A stretch of 17,141 nucleotides of DNA from CAYQQU01 sp964419545 (GTDB lineage: Bacteria; Bacteroidota; Bacteroidia; Chitinophagales; Saprospiraceae), in NCBI GenBank assembly GCA_964419545.1, contig CAYQQU010000097.1:1-17141 (forward strand), given 5' to 3'. Shown piece after piece: positions 7,676-15,443 of the stretch; position 1 is the first letter of the stretch, and each line of letters opens with the position of its first letter. The notes beneath the pieces are model-generated. The model did no database searches, was not told the origin of the DNA, and saw nothing but the letters and a program-made list of their open reading frames with translations. Made by a program: the position numbers and the translations under genes.

Positions 7676-9427
7676 ATGCACATCCTCTTCCTGTCCTATG
7701 CCAACTCCCTGCAGCATCCCCTGCCGACGCTGCAGGAGGAAGACGATCGGGTCTACCAAATGTTGGCCCGCCGGGAGGCGGAACGACACTTCCGCCTGCA
7801 CCGGGATTCCTTCACGACTATCCCCAAAATTTCGGAATACCTGGCCCTGTTCCAGGACGACATCGCCCTGTTTCACTACAGCGGCCATGCCGGCAGGGAC
7901 CAACTCTTGCTGGACGACGCAGCCGCCAATGCGACCGGGATCGCCCAACTGCTGGGGCGCTGCCCAAACCTGAAACTGGCCGTGCTGAACGGCTGCTCGA
8001 CCAAAGGGCAGGTAATGGCGCTACTAGAGGCGGGCGTCCCGGCCGTCATCGCTACGAGCGCAGCGGTGGATGATCGCACCGCCACGCAATTCGCCATCCT
8101 CTTCTACCAGGCCATGACCGACAGCCACCGCTCCATCGGCGATGCCTTTCAGGATGCCGTCGCCTCGGCACAAACGCAAAGCGGCCAGGCGCTGAAAGCG
8201 GAAAGGACGCGGGGCATCGCTTTGCGCACGGATGCTCGCCGGGCGGAGGAACCGTTGTGGGGGTTATACTACCGGGAGGAAAGCGACCTGGAGTGGAAGC
8301 TGCCCCTCGCCGCTTACGCACCGCCCGCGGCGTACCTACCCAACGAACGGCTTATCGAGAAGCTCCTGGAAGCAATGGCGCCCTTCAACGAGGAAGTCCG
8401 GAAAATCAAGGAGTAGGAGGAGCTCGGCCTGGAGCGAAGCGCGGGCCAGAAAAAGAAAGCCATCCTGAAATGCCTGCCGCACCCGGTCAGCCAGCAGTTG
8501 CGCAAGCTCATGTCGAAAGAGAAGGGCATCGAAGAACACATCTTCTACGACAAACCAGGCCCCGACCGCCTGCGGCAGATAGCCCACACCTACGCCACCA
8601 TGATCGAGTTGCTGGCTTTTATCTTGCTGGCCGACCTGTGGCAAAAGCTGGAAAAACAAGCCGACCTGCAACTGCAGTCGTCCGACCGGTCCACCCTGCT
8701 GGCCTTTTTGGTCCGGCCGCCTCACGAGAAAAAACCTTTCGATTTTCTGCCGCTGATCCGCAGTATACGACAAATCATGGAACGGAACGGGCTTCCGTTT
8801 TTCCTGGAGGAGTTCCCGGCCGTCAGCCGAAACTTCAACGCGGATACTGCGTTTGCGGCCGCCTCCCGTTTCCTGGAGGCACTGCGGCAGCGAATGGCCA
8901 ACCAGGCCGGACTGAGCGAGGCCGAAGCCTTTCAACTGTGCCCCACGGCGGAGGAGAAACTGGCCACCGTGTTCGGCCGGCTAGGTTTCCTGGCCGCTTA
9001 CAGTCTCACTTCCGTCCGCCAGATCAATGTGCTGAAATTCCGCTATCCGCCCACCCCGCTGTTTAATCACAAAATCATCCATTTGGCGCAGGAATTTTTG
9101 GAGCTGGAAGAGCGGCCCGAGGTCATGGACAAATTTATGGACGCCGCCTCCGTATTGCTGCAGCGAAAAGCGGGCGATACGTACCGCTTTCTCAACCTTT
9201 CCCCTTTCGTTATTGACGAGAGCGCTTTTGATGAAAAGGCCGAACTGGCAAAACTCTTCTTCTTCGAACGCTACGAAAAGACCCTGGATGCCCAGCGCTA
9301 CCGCCACGTCTATAAACCCGGCGACCTGCCCCTGGTCATCACCGACCAGAAACACTTCAAGGTGCTGCGCGCTCAATTCGATGCCTTCTCCCGTTCGCTA
9401 TTCCACCAAACGCTAAAAGACCTATGA
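7676..9427 (+). pseudogene. CHAT-domain caspase-like protein, split by an in-frame TAG at 8414-8416
   Basis: The frame is open from the ATG at 7676 to 9427 except for one amber codon at 8414-8416; read through, it would give about 583 residues. The N-terminal part (246 residues) is a CHAT domain, the caspase-HetF-associated cysteine protease fold. The catalytic His is in HYSGHAG (H71) and the catalytic Cys in NGCST (C107). The region after the TAG continues the same protein without a shift (EELGLERSAG..., then a helical domain with YDKPGPDRLRQIAHTYATMIELLAF), so this is one ancestral gene. The stop codon overlaps AGGAGG at 8415-8420; weak in-frame starts follow (CTG 8429, TTG 8498, ATG 8510), so reinitiation as a second polypeptide cannot be excluded. 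The end overlaps the nSTAND start (ATGA at 9424-9427), indicating translational coupling. CHAT proteases act as effectors in bacterial death and conflict systems. Confidence 0.85.
8414..8420 (+). other. in-frame amber codon overlapping AGGAGG
   Basis: TAG at 8414-8416 interrupts the CHAT gene. The bases AGGAGG begin inside the stop codon (8415-8420). A single substitution could have made the TAG from GAG, AAG, CAG, TTG, TAC or TAT. The coding context on both sides is in the same frame and equally well conserved in character. Confidence 0.8.
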
Positions 9428-11205
9428 GGAGCCCGTTCAAATTTCTCGATTCTTACGGCATTCGCGACAAGGACGTTTTCTTCGGACGGAAAAAGGAAGT
9501 GGACGCTTTGTACGCGCTGGTGTTCAAAACGCCGCTCACCTTGCTCTACGGCCTTTCCGGCACGGGCAAGACCAGCATCATCCGGTGCGGACTGGCCAAC
9601 CGCTTCGAAGGGCCGGACTGGCTGCCGTTCTTCATCCGGCGGGAGCAGGATATCAACCAATCGCTCCGCAAAGCGTTGCTCGAAGCGCTGGGGGAATCTA
9701 GTACCGCCGAACTGCCGGACCTCATCTCCGCCCTTTTCGACGACTATCTGCGGCCGGTCTACCTCATCTTCGATCAGTTTGAGGAACTCTTCATCCTCGG
9801 CTCGCCGGAAGAGCAGGCTCGCTTTGCCGACGGAATGCGGCAGCTGCTGGAACGGAAACTGCCCTGCCGGGTCGTCCTCGTCATCCGGGAAGAGTACCTG
9901 GGGCAGTTGTACCCACTGGAAAAGGAGATCCCCGCGCTTTTCGACCACCGGCTGCGCATCGAACCGATGAACAATGCCCGGGTGCAGGAGGTGCTGGAAA
10001 AATCCTTCGAGAAGTTTAACATCGCCCTGGAAGCCCCGGCGGCGGAACTGCGGCAAACTATCATCGACAACCTGAGCGCCGGCAAATCGGGCATCCAACT
10101 GCCTTATCTGCAGGTGTATCTCGACCTGCTGTACCGGGAGGGCTACCGGCGCGACTACGGCGAGCAAGAGCGGGGCGAGGCACTGCCGCGCCTGGAATTC
10201 ACCCGCCGGGAAATCGAGGATTTCGGCAAAATTGACGACGTGCTGGAGAAGTTCCTCCGGGAGCAAACGGAGGTTTTGCAGGCGGACCTGGCGGCAGGGC
10301 GCCCCAGCCTTCCCGAAAATGCCGTGCGCCTGGTGCTCGACGCCTTCGTGACGGAAGACGGCACCAAACGGCCGATTTTCCTGGAAACACAGGAGGGCGA
10401 GCTGCGGCCGGAAGCTCCTTTCCAGGGGCTGTTTCCGGAAATATCCCCCTCCTTATTGACCGACTGCCTGCGCCGCCTGGAGCAATCCCGTCTGCTGCGC
10501 ATTACCGAACACAGCGCAGAGCTGGCCCACGACAGCCTGGCCTCGCTCATCGACGGGCAGCGTACCGACGAGCAACGGCAACGCAATGAGGTGAAAAGGC
10601 GAATATCTGCCGCCCACCTCGAAAAGGAAAAAACCGGCGTGTGGCCCACCGAACGGCAGTTGCTGAGCATGGAAGAGTTCCTTCCCAAGATCAGCCTGGC
10701 GCCCCATTTACAGCAGTTCGTGCAGGATAGCTACGCCGAGGTGGAGCGGAAAAAGGAGGAAGCGGAAAGGGAACGGCAGCGGAAATTGGAAGAGGCGCAG
10801 CGGCAGGCGGAGCAGGAGCGCCGCTTGCGCGATGAGGCTGAACAAAATGCCCGGCAGGCGCGGCAACGCACACGGGTAGCGGCCATCGCTTTTGTTTTCG
10901 CACTGTTGCTGGCTGTCTTGGCAGGTCTGAGCTACGTAAGGGCCGAAAACGCCAGAAAGGACGCAGATCGTAATGCAGAACTTGCCAAAGCCAAAAGCAA
11001 AGAAGCCCAGCAAGCCCTGAATAGCTTCTTGGAAGCCGAAAAACAGCGCAAAGAAACAGAAATCAATGCGTTGGTTACAAGGGCAGACAATTTCTTAAAT
11101 CTGAATCAAAAATCATTAGCTATCACGGCATTGCAAGAAGCTTTGCGGATAGACAGCACCCGGCAGGATATCCGCCGTCGGCTGGATTCCTTATTATCGG
11201 AATAG
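9424..11205 (+). CDS. nSTAND-type NTPase with transmembrane segment
   Basis: This is a 593-residue STAND ATPase. It starts with FKFLDSYGIRDKDVFFGR, a usual entry to nSTAND1-like NTPase domains. Walker A is GLSGTGKTS at 43-51 and Walker B is VYLIFDQFEEL at 112-122 with D117. A VIREEYL motif follows, then a helical region ending in LAHDSLASLIDGQR. Residues about 440-480 are a highly charged coiled coil (Glu/Arg/Gln), 485-505 a transmembrane helix, and the C-terminal 85 residues a short coiled coil plus a TPR-like helical pair (SLAITALQEALRID). Its ATG overlaps the stop of the CHAT gene, and only 14 bp separate it from the next gene, so the three are very likely one operon. STAND proteins oligomerise on ligand sensing; here the natural role is to switch the CHAT effector in response to a sensor. 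It is the only uninterrupted gene in the block. Confidence 0.9.
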   Translation: MRSPFKFLDSYGIRDKDVFFGRKKEVDALYALVFKTPLTLLYGLSGTGKTSIIRCGLANRFEGPDWLPFFIRREQDINQSLRKALLEALGESSTAELPDLISALFDDYLRPVYLIFDQFEELFILGSPEEQARFADGMRQLLERKLPCRVVLVIREEYLGQLYPLEKEIPALFDHRLRIEPMNNARVQEVLEKSFEKFNIALEAPAAELRQTIIDNLSAGKSGIQLPYLQVYLDLLYREGYRRDYGEQERGEALPRLEFTRREIEDFGKIDDVLEKFLREQTEVLQADLAAGRPSLPENAVRLVLDAFVTEDGTKRPIFLETQEGELRPEAPFQGLFPEISPSLLTDCLRRLEQSRLLRITEHSAELAHDSLASLIDGQRTDEQRQRNEVKRRISAAHLEKEKTGVWPTERQLLSMEEFLPKISLAPHLQQFVQDSYAEVERKKEEAERERQRKLEEAQRQAEQERRLRDEAEQNARQARQRTRVAAIAFVFALLLAVLAGLSYVRAENARKDADRNAELAKAKSKEAQQALNSFLEAEKQRKETEINALVTRADNFLNLNQKSLAITALQEALRIDSTRQDIRRRLDSLLSE

Positions 11206-11219
11206 CAAAAAAGCTGTAC

Positions 11220-12751
11220 ATGAAATACCTGTTCCTCATTTTTACCATGCTCGCTGCCCCCTATATTTATGGCCAGTGCAGCGAGTTTGACAACCTTATC
11301 CGAAAAGGCGATAATTATCTCAAAGGCAACAACCCCAATTACCAGGAGGCTATCAATGCTTATGCCGCAGCTATCCTGGCTTGCTCTGACCGGGCCGGCG
11401 AAGCGAGGCAACAGATCGCAAAAATGGTAAATGACATAAATGCGCTGAAAGATCAGGCTGTGAAAGCGGGAAGGAGGGCTAATGCTGAGCGTAAAAAAGC
11501 GGAGAAAGCATTGGCAGACCTCCGACTTAAAAACCTCTCCATCTTTGAATCTTTCGCCGGATTAGGCAAGAATCAGATCTATACCCTCGACTTCGCCGAA
11601 GCCCTGGAAAAAATGAAGGTGGCTGTCGAGATCGACGTGGACGCCGAGCTGAAAAAGCAGCAACTGACCGAACCCATCGCCGAGCTGCGGTACTTTTTCG
11701 CCGAAGGCGGCCGCCGCCCGGAACTAGCCTGGATCGCCGCCAGATTGTTGCTTAAACTGGAGCCCGAAGACGAACTCGCTCAAGCTTTACGGGATTGTTT
11801 ACGGGAAATCTGGGGATCGCGTGCCCGGTTTGCTCCGCTTTTGGAAAAGCTGCCCTTTTTCCCAAAATTCCGGACGCGCTATTATCCCGAAATGGTGTCC
11901 GTGCCTTTAGGCGAAAATGGTGTCTTCGAGATGGGCAGCCTGGCATCGGAGTGGGGACATCAGTCCGACGAACAGCCGCATAGAGTCAAACTGTCCTCTT
12001 ACCGGATGGCCGTCACCCCGTCACTTTTTACCAGTTTGCCCTCTTCAGCGAGGCCGTCGACCGGGGCCTGGCCAGTCGCACTCCCTATTGGGGCCGCTTT
12101 GGCGACCACCCCGTGGTGAGCGTGAGCTGGTATGAGGCGATAGAGTACGCCAACTGGCTGAACGCCCAGCAGGGGTTGCGGCAGGTGTACACCCTACAAA
12201 AGGAGAAGAACAGCGACCCCGATAACCGGGTCCGGTTGGACTATCTCAAATGGAAAGTCGATTGGGATACCACGGCCAAAGGCTTCCGGCTACCCACCGA
12301 AGCGGAATGGGAGCTGGCCGCCCGCGGCGGCGTGGGCGCGCCGCGCACCCTGTTTGCCGGCAGCGATACACTCGATGCAGTAGGCTGGTACTGGGAAAAT
12401 TCCGGGGACAAACCGCTTTCCGGCGATTGGGACCTGAACCGGATCTACAACAATAATGGACGAACACACATCGTAAAGGAGAAAAGGGATAACGGCATCG
12501 GCTTGTATGACCTGAGCGGCAACGTGTACGAATGGTGTTGGGATTGGTACGATGCCGGTTATTATGAGGAATGCCTCCAAAACGGTGTGATCCTGAATCC
12601 CGCCGGCGCAAAAAGCAGTGCTGACGGCCGTGTTATCCGCGGCGGTAGCTGGATCATCAACGCGGAGAACTGTCGCGTGGCGTTCCGCTACAGGTACTTC
12701 CCCGGCTACCGCGACAACAGCGTTGGCTTCCGCTTGGTTTTCGTCCCGTAG
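11220..12751 (+). pseudogene. secreted helical/FGE-fold protein with DGR-type variable C-terminus (frameshifted)
   Basis: This gene is read in two frames: 11220 to about 12020, then on to 12751. Restoring one base near 12020 joins ...YRMAVTP directly to VTFYQFALFSEAVDRGL and gives about 510 residues, so I call a single-base deletion (an expected CCGGTC now reads CCGTC). Residues 1-18 are a signal peptide. Next come TPR-like helices (YQEAINAYAAAILAC) and a Lys/Glu-rich coiled coil. From about residue 223 there is a formylglycine-generating-enzyme (FGE/SUMF1) fold: MVSVPLG, FRLPTEAEWELAARGG, LYDLSGNVYEWCWDWYD, RVIRGGSW and GFRLVFVP. The usual pair of active-site cysteines is not visible in the last segment, so a lectin-like binding scaffold is more likely than an enzyme. 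The C-terminus carries variable region 1. It sits 14 bp behind the nSTAND gene and is probably its sensor partner. Confidence 0.85.
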
Positions 12752-12777
12752 TCAGTTGGGAGTCCCCTCCGGCTTTA
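12628..12777 (+). repeat. DGR variable region 1 (VR1) at the 3' end of the first FGE gene
   Basis: This aligns without gaps to 15320-15469 (offset 2692). Positions 12628-12656 and 12721-12759 are identical to the second copy; after the stop the match continues as AGTC and CCGGCTTTA up to 12777. Fifteen differences lie only between 12657 and 12720, at 12657, 12659, 12660, 12682, 12683, 12684, 12689, 12695, 12699, 12705, 12707, 12710, 12713, 12719 and 12720. The varied codons encode surface-loop residues of the C-type-lectin fold (Ile, Asn, Phe, Tyr, Tyr, Phe, Gly, Tyr, Arg, Asp, Ser). The identical 3' flank would contain the site that starts mutagenic homing. Confidence 0.85.
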
Positions 12778-12797
12778 TTTATGAGCTAGCGTGAGTT

Positions 12798-12854
12798 GTT
12801 GAAAAAAATGAGAAGGAGGGGAGGGACGAGCCGACTGTTCATTTTTTAGGCAAC
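12798..12854. other. imperfect inverted repeat downstream of VR1
   Basis: GTTG plus AAAAAATGA (12798-12811) can pair with TCATTTTTT plus CAAC (12839-12854), leaving a small bulge and a 27-nt purine-rich loop. It may be a terminator or a structure related to homing; I cannot tell which. Confidence 0.35.
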
Positions 12855-12871
12855 GAGCGTCAGGAACCGAT

Positions 12872-12898
12872 ACCGGCGAAGCCGGTCGAAATTTTTTT
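12872..12898 (+). terminator. terminator-like hairpin with T7 tract
   Basis: ACCGGC (12872-12877), a GAA loop and GCCGGT (12881-12886) form a perfect stem. Seven T follow at 12892-12898 after CGAAA. This fits an intrinsic terminator for the CHAT-nSTAND-FGE operon, although the T tract starts 5 nt after the stem. Confidence 0.5.
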
Positions 12899-12906
12899 CC
12901 GATGTA

Positions 12907-12939
12907 AGCTGGGAGGCAATTCGAAAGTGCTTCTCAGCT
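12907..12939. repeat. 33-bp palindromic repeat, degenerate copy
   Basis: This starts AGCTGGGAGGCA and ends TTCTCAGCT. It matches 26 of 33 positions of the perfect palindrome at 13277-13309. The two lie on either side of the HRDC-type remnant. Confidence 0.6.
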
Positions 12940-12948
12940 ATTATTGAG

Positions 12949-12966
12949 ATAAAAACAGGTTTTTAT
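12949..12966 (+). promoter_or_regulatory. small palindrome covering the start codon of the HRDC-type gene
   Basis: ATAAAAAC and GTTTTTAT are exact inverted repeats separated by AG; the second arm ends inside the ATG at 12965-12967. In RNA this could hide the start codon. It is AT-rich and could be chance. Confidence 0.25.
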
Positions 12967-13274
12967 GCAAATCAAACTATTCACCATACCAGTTGGCGAC
13001 AGCGGCGCCGCCTTGTCGGAGATGAACGCTTTTCTGCGGGGCAATAAAATTTTGGAGGTAGAGAATAAACTGGTCCATAACGAGCACGGCGCCTATTGGT
13101 GCTTTTGCGTGCGCTACATCGAACGGGCGCAGGCGGGCGGAAATAGTGAAAAAAGTAGATTACAAAAAGGTGCTGGATGAAGCCACCTTTGAGAAATTTT
13201 CCAAACTCCGGGAAATCCGCAAGAAAGTAGCGGCGGAAGAGGGTATTTCCGCTTTTATCATTTTTACCGATTAA
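12965..13274 (+). pseudogene. HRDC-type DGR accessory protein, frameshifted and truncated
   Basis: The first frame runs from the ATG at 12965 and begins MQIKLFTIPVGD; it also contains FLRGNKILEVENKLV and YWCFCVRYIE. It leaves register at the A6 run 13149-13154. From 13155 the protein continues one frame over as VDYKKVLDEATFEKFSKLR and ends FIIFTD at the TAA 13272-13274. Removing one A gives a single product of about 102 residues. I recognise this as the family with a C-terminal HRDC (helicase and RNase D C-terminal) domain that is found beside DGR reverse transcriptases in place of Avd, where it is thought to help cDNA synthesis or homing. Family members continue past FTD with the rest of the HRDC helices, which are missing here, so the copy is both frameshifted and shortened. 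It lies between two DGR-type variable genes, which supports the assignment. The assignment is from memory of the family. Confidence 0.7.
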
Positions 13275-13276
13275 AA

Positions 13277-13309
13277 AGCTGGAAGGCACTTTCAAAGTGC
13301 CTTCCAGCT
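13277..13309. repeat. perfect 33-bp palindrome
   Basis: AGCTGGAAGGCACTTT (13277-13292), one C, and AAAGTGCCTTCCAGCT (13294-13309) form a perfect inverted repeat starting 2 bp after the stop of the HRDC-type remnant. No T tract follows, so a simple intrinsic terminator is unlikely on the plus strand. A degenerate copy lies at 12907-12939. Confidence 0.8.
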
Positions 13310-13341
13310 GGGGTGACGATTTAACCCTCAATACAGATAAT

Positions 13342-15443
13342 ATGGACAAACTCATCGAAGCCATTCTCGAACTGCTGCCCTTCTCTGTTTGGTTGCAACA
13401 GGTGGGGTTAAGCAAGGAGTTCAGTGCCGGACTTTCCGTGGTTTTGGTAGCGGCATTACTGTGGTGGCTGTCCGCAATCGCTAACAATGCCCTGAAACGG
13501 TGGAACCTACAAAAGACGGCCGCCGTGCTCGACCCGCAATTCGACTATGCGGCCATGCGCAAGGCGACCCGCTATTACATTCCCACCCAGTTCCAGAACG
13601 CTTCTCCCGCCCGGGAGGATGAGCCGGGCTTTACTCACCAGCACGTGATCCGCGGTCCGTTGATCCCTTTTTTTCTCAAAACGGCCTTTGATCATAAGCA
13701 GGAAAGCGAGCGGTTTTATTTAATCCTGGCGGATTCGGGCATGGGAAAAACGACCTTTATGGTGAACCTCTACTTGCGTTACCATTCCTTTTTTAACTTC
13801 CGCCGCCGAAACCATATGCGACTATTCCGATTTTCGCATCCCGATACTATGGCGCAAATGAAGGCCATAAAGTATGAAGAGGCAAGAAAGACCATCCTGC
13901 TCCTGGATGCGCTCGATGAAGACCCCAACATTGTGTCCAAAGACCCGGCCGTAACCGATGCACAGGCCTTTCAAAATCGGGTCGACGAGATCATAGCGGC
14001 TACCCGCAACTTTGCCGAAGTAGTGCTGACCTGCCGCACTCAGTATTTTCCCGGGCAGGAAGACGATCCTTACGAAATCAAAGTGAGACGCCCCGACGAA
14101 CGCGGTTTTTACAAACTGAGAAAACTTTACCTCTCTCCTTTTACTATAGACGAGGTAAAACAGTACCTGCGAAAAAAATACGGTTTTTTTCCCTTTATGC
14201 GGCGGAATAAAAAAAGCAGGCCTTGCGGGTCATAGGACGAGCTAAGCACTTGGTCATGCGACCGATGATGCTGAGTTACATAGATCTGCTGGTGGACCAA
14301 CCGCGGGATTTCGATACCGACTATGTCATCTACGAAACCCTCGTGGAGGAATGGCTCAAGCGGGAGGCCAATAAGCGCAAGTACCGTGAAGCCGATCGCA
14401 AGTTGTTTATTGAAAACTTGCGCAAGGTGTCAGAGCAGACTGCCGTGGCGCTGCTAGAGGTTCAAAAGGGGGAAAATCGCGCCTACCTTACCAAGACGGA
14501 GGCGGTGGCCATCGCTGAAGAAAACAGCATTCCACTACGGCCAGAAGAAGTCACCGGCCAGTCGCTGCTCACCTGCGACGGGGCCGGCAACTGGAAGTTT
14601 GCACACAAGTCCATCTGGGAGTTTTTCCTGGCTAAACGGATACTGGCGGATGCTGCTTTTGCCAGAGCATTTCATTTTACCGGAATGGATATGGCCCGGC
14701 ATTTTTTTGAAGAAAAATTAGGCAATCTAACTTATGTGGAAGGCGGCGTTTTTGAACGGCGATCCCCTGAACACAAGGTCAAATTGGGCGGGTTCTGGAT
14801 TGGTAAATACCCGGTGACACAAGCTGAGTACATTAAAGTTACCGGCAATAATCCATCAAAATTCAAGAGCGACAAAAACAAGCCGGTAGAACAGGTTTCC
14901 TGGTTCGACGCTGTAGCCTTCTGCAACCAACTCAATGAACAATATGGGTATCCCCATGCCTATGACAAGGAAGGCCGGCTACTCGCCGCCGACGGCAAAC
15001 CCGTCCAAAGCATTGCCCAAGTATCCGGCTTCCGGCTACCGACCGAGGCGGAATGGGAATTTGCGGCCCGAGGCGGCAAACAATCGAATGGATACGAATA
15101 CAGCGGCGGCAACGACCTGAAAATAGTGGGATGGTACAAGGAAAATGCCGGTAGCAAAACCCACCCGGTCGGCAGTTTATCCCCCAACGAACTGGGGCTA
15201 TACGACCTGAGCGGCAACGTTTGGGAATGGTGCTCGGACTGGTTCGATGAGGGGTATTACCAATTTTGTCAAAACCAAGAGCATGTGGAAGATCCGTTAG
15301 GCCCGGCCTCCGGCTCACACCGTGTTATCCGCGGCGGTAGCTGGATCAACCTCGCGGAGAACTGTCGCGTGGCTAACCGCGACAGGAACTACCCCGACAA
15401 CTGCAACAACTACGTTGGCTTCCGCTTGGTTTTCGTCCCGTAG
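13342..15443 (+). pseudogene. membrane NACHT NTPase fused to FGE-fold domain with DGR-type variable C-terminus (frameshifted)
   Basis: This is two frames of one gene: 13342 to about 14215, then to 15443. Adding one A to the A7 run at 14209-14215 joins MRRNKK to QALRVIGRAKHLVMRP and gives about 700 residues. I start at the ATG 13342 because the upstream GTG at 13297 lies inside the palindrome. In order: a transmembrane helix at 30-47; a NACHT domain with Walker A DSGMGKTT at 131-138, Walker B ILLLDALDED at 185-194 and VVLTCRTQYFP; helical arms ending in the NACHT-associated FAHKSIWEFFLAKRI; then an FGE fold (LTYVEGGVF, GKYPVTQAEYIKVTGNNPS, FRLPTEAEWEFAARGG, LYDLSGNVWEWCSDWFD, RVIRGGSW, GFRLVFVP). 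The C-terminus is variable region 2. It unites sensor and STAND switch in one chain, whereas the upstream operon keeps them as separate proteins. Confidence 0.87.
14209..14215 (+). other. A7 run at the frame change in the NACHT-FGE gene
   Basis: Seven A lie between T14208 and G14216. The upstream frame continues only to a TAG at 14233-14235; the downstream frame is closed by TAA at 14208-14210, so the change of frame must occur in or just after this run. One extra A restores a continuous protein. Possible causes are a mutation, transcriptional slippage or a sequencing error. Confidence 0.75.

Noticed and set aside
7477..7683. 68-residue minus-strand ORF before the CHAT gene
   Set aside because: There is no recognisable domain, it overlaps the CHAT start, and its composition looks random.
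8257..9066. 269-residue open frame on the plus strand
   Set aside because: It overlaps the CHAT gene in another frame, is Arg/Pro/Gly-rich and shows no domain. It is a shadow of the high-GC coding sequence.
8498..9427. Separate gene starting at TTG 8498
   Set aside because: The frame is continuous with the CHAT protein across the single TAG and coding quality begins directly after it, so a split ancestral gene is more likely. Reinitiation is kept as an option.
9373..10266. 297-residue open frame on the minus strand
   Set aside because: It lies antisense to the nSTAND gene, whose Walker motifs are clear on the plus strand. It is Gln/Val/Phe-rich as expected for an antisense shadow.
13277..13309. 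Intrinsic terminator
   Set aside because: The stem is strong but is followed by GGGGTGACG and not by a T run.
13297..13341. GTG at 13297 as the start of the NACHT gene
   Set aside because: It lies inside the perfect palindrome. The ATG at 13342 starts a sensible membrane-anchored N-terminus.
12752..15318. A local DGR template repeat or reverse transcriptase
   Set aside because: I searched both strands by eye for the conserved GCGGCGGTAGCTGG and GCGGAGAACTGTCGCG segments and found only the two variable regions. No ORF has reverse transcriptase motifs.
11889..15443. FGE domains as active formylglycine-generating enzymes
   Set aside because: The paired active-site cysteines of FGE are not visible in the C-terminal segment, and the variable loops argue for a binding scaffold.
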